Origin: Mucilaginibacter sp.
GTDB taxonomy: Bacteria > Bacteroidota > Bacteroidia > Sphingobacteriales > Sphingobacteriaceae
Reading direction: 5' to 3'
Length of the DNA: 64,000 nt
Assembly: GCA_028287895.1 (NCBI GenBank)
Contig: JAQBOV010000005.1
Location: forward strand, 186,001-250,000
The number at the start of each line of letters is the position of its first letter. The stretch's first letter is position 1. Below, piece after piece: positions 43,213-51,856 of the stretch. Under the pieces are notes generated by a model. The model worked only from the letters and a program-made list of their open reading frames with translations. It did not search any database and was not told the origin of the DNA. Made by a program: the position numbers and the translations under genes.

Positions 43213-44556
43213 TTATCCTACCGGCATATAAACAAAAAAGGCAGAACCCCTGCCAGGGCTGCTCTCAAAGCCTATACGTCCGCCCTGCTGCTCGGTAAAT
43301 TCCTTGCACAGCAGCAACCCCAGACCCACGCCTTTTTCGTTTTGGGTGCCAAAAGTTGAACCTGCCTTTAGCGAGAATATATCTTTTTGCTGCTCAAAGG
43401 GTATCCCCCTACCGCTATCAATTATACTGATCTTGCATTCGTTCATTACTATTTGGGTGCGTATGTCGACCGAGCCGCCAACCGGCGTAAACTTAATAGC
43501 ATTGCTCACCAGGTTGCGTACCACCAGTTGCAGCATATCATTGTCGGCCACTACCCTAATGGATGGGTCTATTTCACAGGAGAGTATAATTCCCTTTTTA
43601 AGCGCCAGCATGCGCTCCAGCTCGAGTGTGGGCTTCAGTGCCTCATTCAGGTTAACATCACTCAGCTTCACCACCACCCCATCCATTTGCGATTTGGACC
43701 ATATCAGCAGCTTGGACAGCATATTCAGGGTGTTTTGTGTTACTTTCAGCAGGTCGCTCTCCACTGCCTGACGCTCCTCTTTCTCCAGACCATACTCGGA
43801 TACCAGTTCAAGATAGTTCTGAATGTTGCCTAGCGGACCGCGCAGATCGTGCGCTATGATAGACATCAGCTTGTTCTTTTCGGAGTTCAGATGCTCCAGT
43901 TGTTCGTTCTGCACCAGGATGTATTGGTGCTGGTCTTCAATGGCATCCTTTTTTTCATCTACCTGCTGCTTCTCATAATCATAGTTACGGCGAATGTATT
44001 TAATGGTATAATACATCAGGACGGCCACCACTAAATAGGCTGAGGTAATATTAATAAAACGCATCAACCTGGTTTGATAAGTATAGGGTGCAAGCTGCGG
44101 ATAAAAGTACTCAACAGAATGCATAACCAGCAACAGAGCGATATTAGCCGCCAACCACCCCTTCTGCTGTTTTGCGGGCGTTACGAATATGATTACAAAT
44201 AATGAAAATGCAAACCCAATATCATTTGGCCCGCTGATACCCGAGTTGTAGAAATAACTTATCAGGAACAAAATATTGCATATAATGGAAACAATGAAAA
44301 TGCTGCCCTTCATCTTTCCCTGGTATCGTGAGCGATAATAGAATCCCAAAAACGTACAAACTGCTATCAGGTCTAAAGAGGCGCCAACCGGAAGACCGAT
44401 AATAAAGTTAAAGGGCACATTATAGGCCAGGGAAATGATAATAACGAGGCAAATGGAATGAAATATCCGATACTCGAGCGGGAAAACTAAAGGGTCGCCT
44501 ATAAGCTTAACCCACAGCGTATTTATTTTATGGCGAAATTTTATTAGCACACTCAC
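43213..44556 (-). CDS. Multi-pass sensor histidine kinase, copy 1
   Basis: 447 residues: six predicted membrane helices (residues about 30-185), a coiled coil (YEKQQVDEKKDAIEDQHQYILVQNEQLEHLNSEKNKL), HisKA with H236 in IIAHDLRGPL and a HATPase domain (NLVSNAIKF, DSGRGIPF, GVGLGLLLCKEF). All catalytic boxes are intact. The membrane part resembles 5TM/6TM-type Bacteroidota sensors without a large periplasmic loop. Its paralogue is at 45557-46918; each is followed by an NTF2-like gene. No response regulator is adjacent. Confidence 0.9.
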   Translation of the reverse strand: MSVLIKFRHKINTLWVKLIGDPLVFPLEYRIFHSICLVIIISLAYNVPFNFIIGLPVGASLDLIAVCTFLGFYYRSRYQGKMKGSIFIVSIICNILFLISYFYNSGISGPNDIGFAFSLFVIIFVTPAKQQKGWLAANIALLLVMHSVEYFYPQLAPYTYQTRLMRFINITSAYLVVAVLMYYTIKYIRRNYDYEKQQVDEKKDAIEDQHQYILVQNEQLEHLNSEKNKLMSIIAHDLRGPLGNIQNYLELVSEYGLEKEERQAVESDLLKVTQNTLNMLSKLLIWSKSQMDGVVVKLSDVNLNEALKPTLELERMLALKKGIILSCEIDPSIRVVADNDMLQLVVRNLVSNAIKFTPVGGSVDIRTQIVMNECKISIIDSGRGIPFEQQKDIFSLKAGSTFGTQNEKGVGLGLLLCKEFTEQQGGRIGFESSPGRGSAFFVYMPVG

Positions 44557-44746
44557 TTTAGACAGCCCAATTTTTAAATTATTTTTACACAGAACGACCT
44601 AAAGTTGCTTTTAAATTAAAATAATACCTTACAAGTCAACAGGATAAAGGATCGGTTAAAGTTCTGGCTTTGTTTACGTAAAAAATCGCCCGCAGGTTGT
44701 TTAAAATATGATTGTATATTAATAAATGTTGGATAAATGTTGAAGT

Positions 44747-45271
44747 TTATTGTTTCATAGCGGCTAAGAGCGATGTGGGGTCATAAAATTCGATTTGAGT
44801 AGCGATTTTTCCATCTTTATTAAACAGATCAAATAGGACCATTTCTACTTTAGCCACCTTTTTTGTTTTTTTGTTGACCAGGGTAAATAGCCACCATGAT
44901 TGCACGGTAAACGGCGCATCGGTATAAGCCAGGCCTTCGGGTGTTCCTATCGGCCTCATTTTTATTTGTTCCCAGTTGTCAAATACCTGCTGCCATCCGG
45001 CTTTTGCTCCTGATAAGGCTTTATGCGGGGGCACCGACCATTGGGCAACCTTTGTGGTATCAACATTATAGCGGGTCATGCCATAAACTTCTGCCGTATC
45101 CGTATACAGTTTTTCCATGCCTGCGGCATCACCTTTTTCATACAGTACAGCCAGCTGCTTTACAATCTCAATATAAGGGTGTTCTTTATAAATGATGCCA
45201 TTCTTTACCTTCTTTTGGGCAAAAGCCGATACCGAGCAAACGACAAGAATAAGTAATAACAGCTTTTTCAT
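44747..45271 (-). CDS. Exported NTF2/SnoaL-like protein, copy 2
   Basis: 174 residues with signal peptide (MKKLLLLILVVCSVSAFAQ). Same fold and motifs as the gene at 42632: NGIIYKEHPYIEIVKQL, LYEKGDAAGMEKLYTDTAEVYG, WQQVFDNWEQIKMRPIGTPEGLAY, FTVQSWWLFTLVNKKTKKVAKVEMVLFDLFNKDGKIATQIEFYDP. An insert MTRYNVDTTKVAQWSVPPHK is absent from copy 1. Lies between the two kinase genes. Confidence 0.82.
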   Translation of the reverse strand: MKKLLLLILVVCSVSAFAQKKVKNGIIYKEHPYIEIVKQLAVLYEKGDAAGMEKLYTDTAEVYGMTRYNVDTTKVAQWSVPPHKALSGAKAGWQQVFDNWEQIKMRPIGTPEGLAYTDAPFTVQSWWLFTLVNKKTKKVAKVEMVLFDLFNKDGKIATQIEFYDPTSLLAAMKQ

Positions 45272-45556
45272 GATCGGAGTGGAATTGCGGCTTTATCCTT
45301 AATTGGCTGAATAAATATACCTTTTAGTTGGCAGTTTTGAGCGGACAGTTTGCAGTTTTTTTATTTCAGGATGCGGAAGGTCGAATGCGGAATTATTTTC
45401 TGTTGCGGAATGGGGAACGTTCTCTTTATTTCTGATTTCGTGGCTCTCGATGCGGAATGCTCGAAGGTCCCGGCAGTGTCTCTGGCAGAGGGGCACAGGA
45501 CCCTGCGATGTTCTTTTATTTTCGAACTTCCTGACTCCCGGCTCTCTTGCTCCTGC
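45272..45556. repeat. Intergenic region with TGCGGAAT-type repeats
   Basis: Imperfect repeats of GTCGAATGCGGAATT, GATGCGGAATGCTCGAAGG, TTGCGGAATG run through 45365-45460, followed by a GACTCCCGGCTCTC word near 45530. Similar sequence is found at 46945-47100, so both sit beside a kinase copy and were probably carried along in the duplication. Confidence 0.5.
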
Positions 45557-46918
45557 CTACCCCGTCGGCATGTAAATAAAAAAGGTTGACCCTTTGCCCG
45601 GAGTACTTTCAAAGCCGATGCGGCCACCTTGCTGTTCAGTAAATTCCTTGCAAAGCAACAGGCCAAGCCCCACGCCTTTTTCATTGCTGGTACCAAAGGT
45701 TGACTTGGCCCGGAGCGAAAAAATATCAGGCTGCTGATCAAAAGCAATACCATGGCCATTATCTCTCACACATATTTTATACTCGTTCAATACCATTTCG
45801 GTACTGATGTCAATTACACCCCCAACCTGCGTAAATTTAATGGCGTTGCTTACCAGGTTGCGCACTACAAGTTGCAGCATATCGCTATCGGCTACCACAA
45901 TTATTAACGGATCTATGAGGTAGCTAAGGATAATTCCTTTTTTAAGGGCCAGTATACGCTCCAATTCCAGCGTATTAATAAGCACAGCATACAGATTTAC
46001 GTCGCCCAACTTCACCCTGACCCCTTCCATTTGGGATTTTGACCATACCAGTAATTTGGATAGCATGCCCAGCGTGTTCCGGGTTATATCCAGCAGGTCT
46101 ACTTCCACCACCTCGCGTTCTTTTTTATTTAAACCATACTCTGTTACCAGTTCAAGATAGTTCTGTATATTACTCAATGGTGCACGCAAATCATGCGCTA
46201 TGATAGACAGCAGCTTATTTTTTTCGGAGTTGATCTGTGCCAGCTGCTCATTTTGCGAAAGTATAAACTGGTTTTGTTCCTTAATAGCCTGCGTTTTCTC
46301 TTCGGCCTGCCGTTTTTCATAACTATAATTTCTCCTAATGTACTTAGTGGTAAAATATACCATGATAATCACCACCAGACAAGCCGAGGTCTTGTCAAAA
46401 AAATAAGTTGTCCGGCTCAGATAAGCATCCGGCACCAGCGCCGGGTAATAATATTCAATGGCATGCAGTACCAAAACAGAGGTAATGCTAATTGATAACC
46501 ATATTGCATGCTGTTTGCGGGGAGTAATGGCGATAACAAGTAATATCGTAAGCCCGATAAAAAAATCGGCCGGGCCTTTTATACCGGAATTGAAAAAATA
46601 GTTGATTATACTTAATACATTGATCAATATTGCCCAAAGGAGAATACTGTGGTGCATTTTCCCTTTAAAACGCGAACGGTAATACAGGTACAAAAAAATG
46701 ATGCACACAAGCGTGCAAATTAATGCCGGCACATAAAGGTTTATGGACAGGGTAAAACACACGCTATAGCTCAGCGCCAGGATAGTTGTGAGGCAGACCG
46801 AATGAAAAATCCGAAACTCAAGCTGAAAAGCCGACGGTTTACCGGTAATCCTGGTCCATAGTGCAATTACTTTCTCACGAAATGACAATTGATATTTTTT
46901 AAAAGAACTGTATATCAA
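45557..46918 (-). CDS. Multi-pass sensor histidine kinase, copy 2
   Basis: 453 residues, same layout as copy 1 throughout: six membrane helices, linker EKRQAEEKTQAIKEQNQFIL, HisKA H242 in IIAHDLRAPL, HATPase NLVSNAIKF, DNGHGIAF, GVGLGLLLCKEF, and an almost identical C-terminus (QQGGRIGFESTPGKGSTFF). The two kinases differ most in the membrane region, as expected for paralogues that sense different signals. First gene of the four-gene minus-strand block. Confidence 0.9.
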   Translation of the reverse strand: MIYSSFKKYQLSFREKVIALWTRITGKPSAFQLEFRIFHSVCLTTILALSYSVCFTLSINLYVPALICTLVCIIFLYLYYRSRFKGKMHHSILLWAILINVLSIINYFFNSGIKGPADFFIGLTILLVIAITPRKQHAIWLSISITSVLVLHAIEYYYPALVPDAYLSRTTYFFDKTSACLVVIIMVYFTTKYIRRNYSYEKRQAEEKTQAIKEQNQFILSQNEQLAQINSEKNKLLSIIAHDLRAPLSNIQNYLELVTEYGLNKKEREVVEVDLLDITRNTLGMLSKLLVWSKSQMEGVRVKLGDVNLYAVLINTLELERILALKKGIILSYLIDPLIIVVADSDMLQLVVRNLVSNAIKFTQVGGVIDISTEMVLNEYKICVRDNGHGIAFDQQPDIFSLRAKSTFGTSNEKGVGLGLLLCKEFTEQQGGRIGFESTPGKGSTFFIYMPTG

Positions 46919-47099
46919 ACTTACAAAACATTTTTTAAGTAGATGGCAGATAGATTGCCGAATTATTTTTATTTCGGATTGCCGAATGTCGATTGCGGAA
47001 TTGTTTCAGTTAGTAGTCTGCAGGTTATTGAATGCGGAGTGCCGATTGCGGAATTTTGCCGTCTTTGGGACTTCCGGACTGCCGACTCTCTGGTTCCTT
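46919..47099. repeat. Intergenic TGCGGAAT-type repeats, second block
   Basis: Contains GATTGCCGAATTATTTT, GATTGCCGAATGTCGATTGC, GAATGCGGAGTGCCGATTGC and GACTTCCGGACTGCCGACTC. Resembles the block at 45365-45540 in word order. No gene. Confidence 0.5.
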
Positions 47100-47459
47100 T
47101 CACTCATCTGCCTTCGGTTTTATTTCGACACTAATAATATGCAGGTTATGGGCACCCACGTTTTTCAGGGCATGTGCTCCCAACGGTTCGGACCATAGCA
47201 CGGTATGGGGTGCAATGGATTTACCAATGTTCCTTGAGTCCAGCAATACCTTGCCTTTGGCATCATACCTGATAAAATCAGACCAGCTGATCACAATATG
47301 CGATGCAGCAAAGCGGTGCGTGTGCACAGCCGTCATTTCGCCCGGTGGTATAGTAGCGTCAATCACACGTACAAAATCATTTTCAAGCAGCAATTTATGA
47401 TGCTGTGGCGCGACCGTTAGCGCGTCAAGTTCATCCGGCCATTGTTGTTGTATGTTCAT
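47100..47459 (-). CDS. Cupin-domain protein
   Basis: 119 residues, one beta-barrel cupin domain: ENDFVRVIDATIPPGEMTAVHTHRFAASHIVISWSDF supplies motif 1 (the H-x-H pair) and GAHALKNVGAHNLHIISVEIKP motif 2. It is similar to the family of small cupins that bind a divalent metal. The substrate is unknown. No signal peptide. Confidence 0.82.
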   Translation of the reverse strand: MNIQQQWPDELDALTVAPQHHKLLLENDFVRVIDATIPPGEMTAVHTHRFAASHIVISWSDFIRYDAKGKVLLDSRNIGKSIAPHTVLWSEPLGAHALKNVGAHNLHIISVEIKPKADE

Positions 47460-47870
47460 TCTATAAAAGTAACATTATCAGGCATTTATTTAATATGTAA
47501 TGCGCTTTACGCAACACATTGCTCACTCCTTGTCTAAATTGCAGCTTTGTTTATCAGCTTAAAAAGGTTACCAGCCCGTTTTTTCGCGTTATTTAATAAG
47601 GTGGTATATCGCGCGGCACCTTGCATTGTAATTTAGGCACTGGCGGCCAATTGATTGAGTTTTGCGGCATCCCGTATGTTGACCGGCATAGCATATATGA
47701 CTGGATAAATTGAAAGCGAAAAGCAATAAAATAAAGATGATTGTCAAAACCAGGACCGGCTAACGGTTGAAGCTTTAAATATATTTAAAAACGGCTGATT
47801 GTCAATTTCTTAAACAGGTAAAATCAAATAAAAAAGAATATTATTATTTTGACTAATTTACCCCCCCGCA
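47460..47870. other. Intergenic region, nothing recognised
   Basis: About 410 bases between divergent genes (cupin and deformylase-like). I see no coding frame and no strong hairpin. Confidence 0.4.
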
Positions 47871-48356
47871 ATGAAAACCATAGACGATCTCCTTTTGCTC
47901 GGCGATCCGCGCCTTTACCAGGTGTGTGAACCTGTTTTGCCTGATGAACTGCCGTTGGTTAAAAACTGGGTGGCCGATATGCACAGCGTAATGCAGCAGA
48001 TAAGGGAACGCTATCATTTCGGTCGCGCCATTGCCGCATCCCAACTGGGTATTATGAAAAGGCTGATCTATATGAATATTGACCGGCCCGTGGTATTCAT
48101 CAATCCCGAATTAAGCGGCTTAAGTGATGAGAAATTTGAACTTTGGGATGACTGCATGAGTTTCCCCAACCTGCTGGTAAAAGTGACGCGGCACAAGGAA
48201 ATGACGGTTAACTATCTTGACGAAAACTGGCAACCCCAGCAATGGCAAATGACTGACAGCCTCTCCGAACTATTACAACACGAGTATGACCACCTGGAAG
48301 GCATCCTGTGCACGATGAGGGCGGTCGATGATAAGGCATTTAAGTGGAGGAAGTAA
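47871..48356 (+). CDS. Peptide deformylase-like metalloenzyme
   Basis: 161 residues of the PDF fold. Motif 1 is GRAIAASQLG instead of GxGLAAPQxG, motif 2 is DDCMSFP instead of EGCLSxP (metal ligand C95), and motif 3 HEYDH is intact (H137, E138, H141). Metal ligands and the catalytic glutamate are therefore all present, while substrate-pocket residues differ. It is probably a second, divergent deformylase next to a canonical def elsewhere, possibly with altered peptide specificity. Start MKTIDDLL. Confidence 0.8.
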   Translation: MKTIDDLLLLGDPRLYQVCEPVLPDELPLVKNWVADMHSVMQQIRERYHFGRAIAASQLGIMKRLIYMNIDRPVVFINPELSGLSDEKFELWDDCMSFPNLLVKVTRHKEMTVNYLDENWQPQQWQMTDSLSELLQHEYDHLEGILCTMRAVDDKAFKWRK

Positions 48357-48623
48357 ATACACGATACTAAGACCAGGCCCTCCCAAGGGTTTAAATTTGC
48401 CATAAAACCTGTTCAGCGTTGTTATCCCGAACCTGCCTGCGGCAGGCAGGCGACCGCAACAGATCTAACTGCGCATTTGAACCTTGCATATCGGAAATTT
48501 CTCTTTCGCCCCCTTGACATTTCTGTTTCGCTCTACCGAAATGATACAATTTTATTTTGCGGGTAACGTCAAACGCTGTTTGTTAAAATTTATTCCGAAA
48601 AACAATGAAGTTATCCCCGCTAC
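48357..48623. other. Intergenic region with CCTGCC palindrome
   Basis: CCTGCCTGC-GGCAGGCAGG at 48432-48450 is a near-perfect GC-rich palindrome of the dispersed family. No gene seen. Confidence 0.5.
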
Positions 48624-49310
48624 TTATTTCAATTTAAAATGCTGTGCCAAAGTCATGCTGATAAAATCGATCAGGAAATGCGTCAGCATGATTGCTTTTA
48701 TGTTGTGGTATTTGAGGTAATAAACACTAAAGATGATCCCGATAAGGAAAGCAAATATCAGCTCGCGCAAACTGTTGTACTTATAGTGCAATGCCGAGAA
48801 CAGCAATGATGATATAATGACAGAGATATAAGGCTTTTTAAATAATCGTGAAAGCCGGGTGAGCACATAGCCTCTGAAAATAAATTCTTCGGTAACACCT
48901 GCCGTAAGGGCTATAAAGAATAAAAACAAGGGATGGTTCTTGAGCAATTGCGCGATCGTTTTTATCACTGCATTGTTTTCGCGTATGCCAAACAACATGG
49001 GTATAGCCGATATGATAGCGGCGGCGATAAACAAAAGATAAAGCGTCAATACAGAAAGCAGAAAAAAGCCGATGCTTGGTTTACTTTCCTTCCAGATCAA
49101 TAGCGGCCGGCATTCTATTTTCCGGGCATAAAAAAACAGGATCAACACCGTTCCCCAATAAAAAAACCGCGAATAAAACAGTTTATCATAATAGCTGATA
49201 TCAACATGGCTTATCCACACGGTAAGGCCAAGCGGCAACATAAAAGCCAATAATATCCCGGTAATCAGGGCGGCGCTATCGGGTTTGTGTTGAAGAGTTT
49301 CGGCATCCAT
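48624..49310 (-). CDS. CPBP family intramembrane metalloprotease
   Basis: 228 residues with about eight membrane helices and the Abi/CPBP motifs: EEFIFRGYVLTRL (EExxxR) and SALHYKYNSLRELIFAFLIGIIFSVYYLKYHNI, then ThreeHx3D-type HFLIDF. These glutamic proteases (Rce1-like) cleave membrane substrates; some act in bacteriocin immunity. A perfect 11-bp inverted repeat sits just upstream of the start. Stands alone. Confidence 0.9.
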   Translation of the reverse strand: MDAETLQHKPDSAALITGILLAFMLPLGLTVWISHVDISYYDKLFYSRFFYWGTVLILFFYARKIECRPLLIWKESKPSIGFFLLSVLTLYLLFIAAAIISAIPMLFGIRENNAVIKTIAQLLKNHPLFLFFIALTAGVTEEFIFRGYVLTRLSRLFKKPYISVIISSLLFSALHYKYNSLRELIFAFLIGIIFSVYYLKYHNIKAIMLTHFLIDFISMTLAQHFKLK

Positions 49311-49322
49311 TATTTGATCCTG

Positions 49323-49351
49323 AACCTTGATAGCCGTTGACTATCAAGGTT
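49323..49351. promoter_or_regulatory. Perfect inverted repeat upstream of the CPBP gene
   Basis: AACCTTGATAG / CTATCAAGGTT with a 7-base loop, 12 bases upstream of the CPBP start codon (minus strand). It could be an operator or an mRNA leader hairpin. No T-run. Confidence 0.5.
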
Positions 49352-49715
49352 TATCATTAAGTTCAAAAGATTAGCAATATAATCTTTTTTATGATAGCTT
49401 AAAAAGTACAGCGCAACCGACTTATCCCCTTTGCGCTAAAGCCACATTTACTGGCGCCCTTTATCCCGCCCTAACGCCCAATGAATATAACGCGGCTGCC
49501 GACTATAGGTTAATAACCGACTTATCATTGCGGTCCGTTTACGGCACGGATAAATGAGTGATTTAAGTAGCTTTAGCCAAATTCAAGCGCTGCCAACCGG
49601 GAGCAAATGATCTCTCGGAAACAGATTTAGTTCAACCCGCCCTGCTTGGGTGTTTCGCCGCTTAATTACTTCGGAAGTTTAAGTCCTTTCCCTTATTTTA
49701 GCTGACTGATCAACA
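49352..49715. other. Intergenic region, nothing recognised
   Basis: About 360 bases between divergent CPBP and MFS genes. No gene or terminator is seen; promoters for both must lie here. Confidence 0.4.
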
Positions 49716-50876
49716 ATGGAAACAACCCCGGAAACAAGCTTAACCAAAACACCCCGCCAAATACGCATAGCCAACGCGATATTTTTTTTCGTATCCGGCT
49801 TTGGTTATACCACCTGGGCATCGCGCATACCATCGATACAGCAGTCATTGCACCTGAACGAGGCGCAACTGGGCGCGGCACTCTTGGCTATGCCTATCGG
49901 CCTGATGGCTACCATGCCCATTACCGGTCGTTTGCTGGGCAAGTTCAGCAGCAGCCGCATCATGATCGTTGGCGCCATTGCATTTAACCTGATGCTGGCA
50001 TTGCTGGGCTACACCAGCCAGTACTGGCAATTTATCACCATCTTATTCTTCTTTGGCTCATCGCGTAATTTGCTCAATCTTAGTATTAATACGCAATCCG
50101 TTGGCGTACAGGCTTTGTACAAAAAATCCATCATCACCACCTTTCACGGTATATGGAGCATGGCGGGGTTTGCCGGTGCTGCTACGGGTTATTTAATGGT
50201 TTATTTCAATGTACCGCCTGCCTGGCACCTGCTTACCGTGAGCATTGCCATGTCCCTGCTGGCCTTGTATGCATGGCCAAATACGCTGCATCAAAAACCG
50301 GTAACACGGGAGCGCAAACCTATTTTTACGCTACCTGATAAGGTCCTGCTCAAATTCGCCCTTATCTGCTTTGCTTCTATGGCTTGTGAGAATGTGATGT
50401 ATGATTGGAGCGGCATCTACATACAAAAGGCCGTACACGCCTCCAGGGCGACCGCCACTGCAGCTTTTGTGGTATTTATGATAGCAGTAACTATTGGCCG
50501 CTTTGCCGGCGATAGGCTGGTAAACAGGTGGGGGATAAAGCACGTACTGCAAAACAGCGGGATATTGATTGTTACCGGCTTTGCACTGGCCATAGCATTG
50601 CCGTACGCTGTAGCTGCCATTATAGGATATGCATTCATCGGGCTTGGAGTATCGTGCATGGTGCCGCTGGTATTCAGCGTGGCGGGCAAGTCAAAGTCCA
50701 TGAGCGGTGGTCCGGCTATAGCGGCCGTATCAACGGTGGGTTATTTAGGCTTTTTGCTGGTACCGCCATTGGTAGGGTTCGTGGCCCAGGCTGCCAATCT
50801 GCGCTGGTCGTTTGGTTTTATTGCCCTGCTGGGTCTGGTCATTGTGTGGATGACATCCAAGATTGAGCAGGATTGA
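49716..50876 (+). CDS. Major facilitator superfamily transporter
   Basis: 386 residues, twelve membrane helices. It opens with RIANAIFFFVSGFGYTTWASRIPSIQQSLHLNEAQLGAALLAMPIG, the pattern of the YbjJ-like MFS group, and has the loop 2 to 3 signature GRLLGKFSSSRIM. The second half repeats as AVTIGRFAGDRLVNRWG. Substrate unknown; members are generally sugar or drug type. The gene appears monocistronic. Confidence 0.9.
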   Translation: METTPETSLTKTPRQIRIANAIFFFVSGFGYTTWASRIPSIQQSLHLNEAQLGAALLAMPIGLMATMPITGRLLGKFSSSRIMIVGAIAFNLMLALLGYTSQYWQFITILFFFGSSRNLLNLSINTQSVGVQALYKKSIITTFHGIWSMAGFAGAATGYLMVYFNVPPAWHLLTVSIAMSLLALYAWPNTLHQKPVTRERKPIFTLPDKVLLKFALICFASMACENVMYDWSGIYIQKAVHASRATATAAFVVFMIAVTIGRFAGDRLVNRWGIKHVLQNSGILIVTGFALAIALPYAVAAIIGYAFIGLGVSCMVPLVFSVAGKSKSMSGGPAIAAVSTVGYLGFLLVPPLVGFVAQAANLRWSFGFIALLGLVIVWMTSKIEQD

Positions 50877-51222
50877 AATAATGGCAAATGGTTGGGCAAT
50901 ATGCTCTTGTTAACAATGTGCTATTGGTCCTAAAATATTTACGGTTTAATAAAATATTACGTCCGCTCAATTGCCGCTGGGCTGTTACTTTTTGCTTGAA
51001 TGGCTGTTGCCCGGATCTCAGGTTTATTATCGGTTAACAGCTGCCTACGATGGCACAGAAGGGCAGAAAGCATCAACGCCGTTGTAGTTAGAAATTGATG
51101 CCGGCCGGTTATTCAAAAAACCTGAACAGCGACCCTAGGCCCTGCCAGCCGCCAGGGCCATGCGCAGGTCTCCTATCTCGTTAACCCCTGCTTATTTTAA
51201 AAGCCCGCCGGGAATAAGGCAC
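50877..51222. other. Intergenic region, nothing recognised
   Basis: About 345 bases between the ends of two convergent genes (MFS and RRM). No reading frame looks coding. A terminator for the RRM gene is at its right edge. Confidence 0.4.
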
Positions 51223-51252
51223 AAAAAAAGTCCCAGCTTCAAGTCGGGACTT
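51223..51252 (-). terminator. Intrinsic terminator of the RRM gene
   Basis: On the minus strand AAGTCCC / GGGACTT pair around an 11-base loop, followed by seven T (with the stem's own TT). Lies 25 bases after the stop codon. Confidence 0.8.
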
Positions 51253-51276
51253 CCAAAAAATTTATAAGGAAATAAC

Positions 51277-51561
51277 TTAGTTCCGTCTGAAACCACCTTT
51301 ACCGCCAGCGTTAAAACCGGGACCTTTATCCTCGGCCACGTTAACGGTGATCTTGCGCCCATAATAACTTGCGCCGTTCATGCACCGGATTGCTTCTTTG
51401 GCTTCATTTTCATTTACCATTTCCACAAATCCAAAACCCTTACTCTCTTTTGTCTCGCGGTCTTTGATTATTCTGAGCGACTTTACCGGCCCAAAATCAC
51501 CAAACACTGCGGATAATTCTGCCTCGTCTACTTCAAGGGGCAGCCCTGCAATAAATACCTT
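51277..51561 (-). CDS. RRM-type RNA-binding protein
   Basis: 94 residues from MKVFIAGLP (51561); an upstream ATG at 51609 adds 16 unrelated residues. A single RNA recognition motif: RNP2 VFIAGLP (3-9), RNP1 KGFGFVEM (near 43-50), and a short glycine-rich tail GFNAGGKGGFRRN. Bacterial RRM proteins of this size are thought to bind RNA in cold- or stress-related regulation. Monocistronic with its own terminator. Confidence 0.93.
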   Translation of the reverse strand, partial: KVFIAGLPLEVDEAELSAVFGDFGPVKSLRIIKDRETKESKGFGFVEMVNENEAKEAIRCMNGASYYGRKITVNVAEDKGPGFNAGGKGGFRRN

Positions 51562-51856
51562 CATCAATGTTTTTAAAATTTCCTCAAAGGTACGTATAAT
51601 AAGCCGCATTGCGGGTGCTGAAAGCAGAAAGGTGAGGACTGAGCGCTCTTTTTTACAATAGGGTGTTAAAAGGAAAATGTTTTAAATTCATAGCTATAAG
51701 TCAGGCTTATGGCCATCTTTTTTTTCGAAATAGTTAACTAACGTAACGTAAATATTACATTTAAAACCTGCCATATAATCAATAATTAAAAAATTTACAA
51801 TTTATTGATTTTCAATAGTTTAAAAGTACATTTAATCAACTTTAATCCTTTAAATT

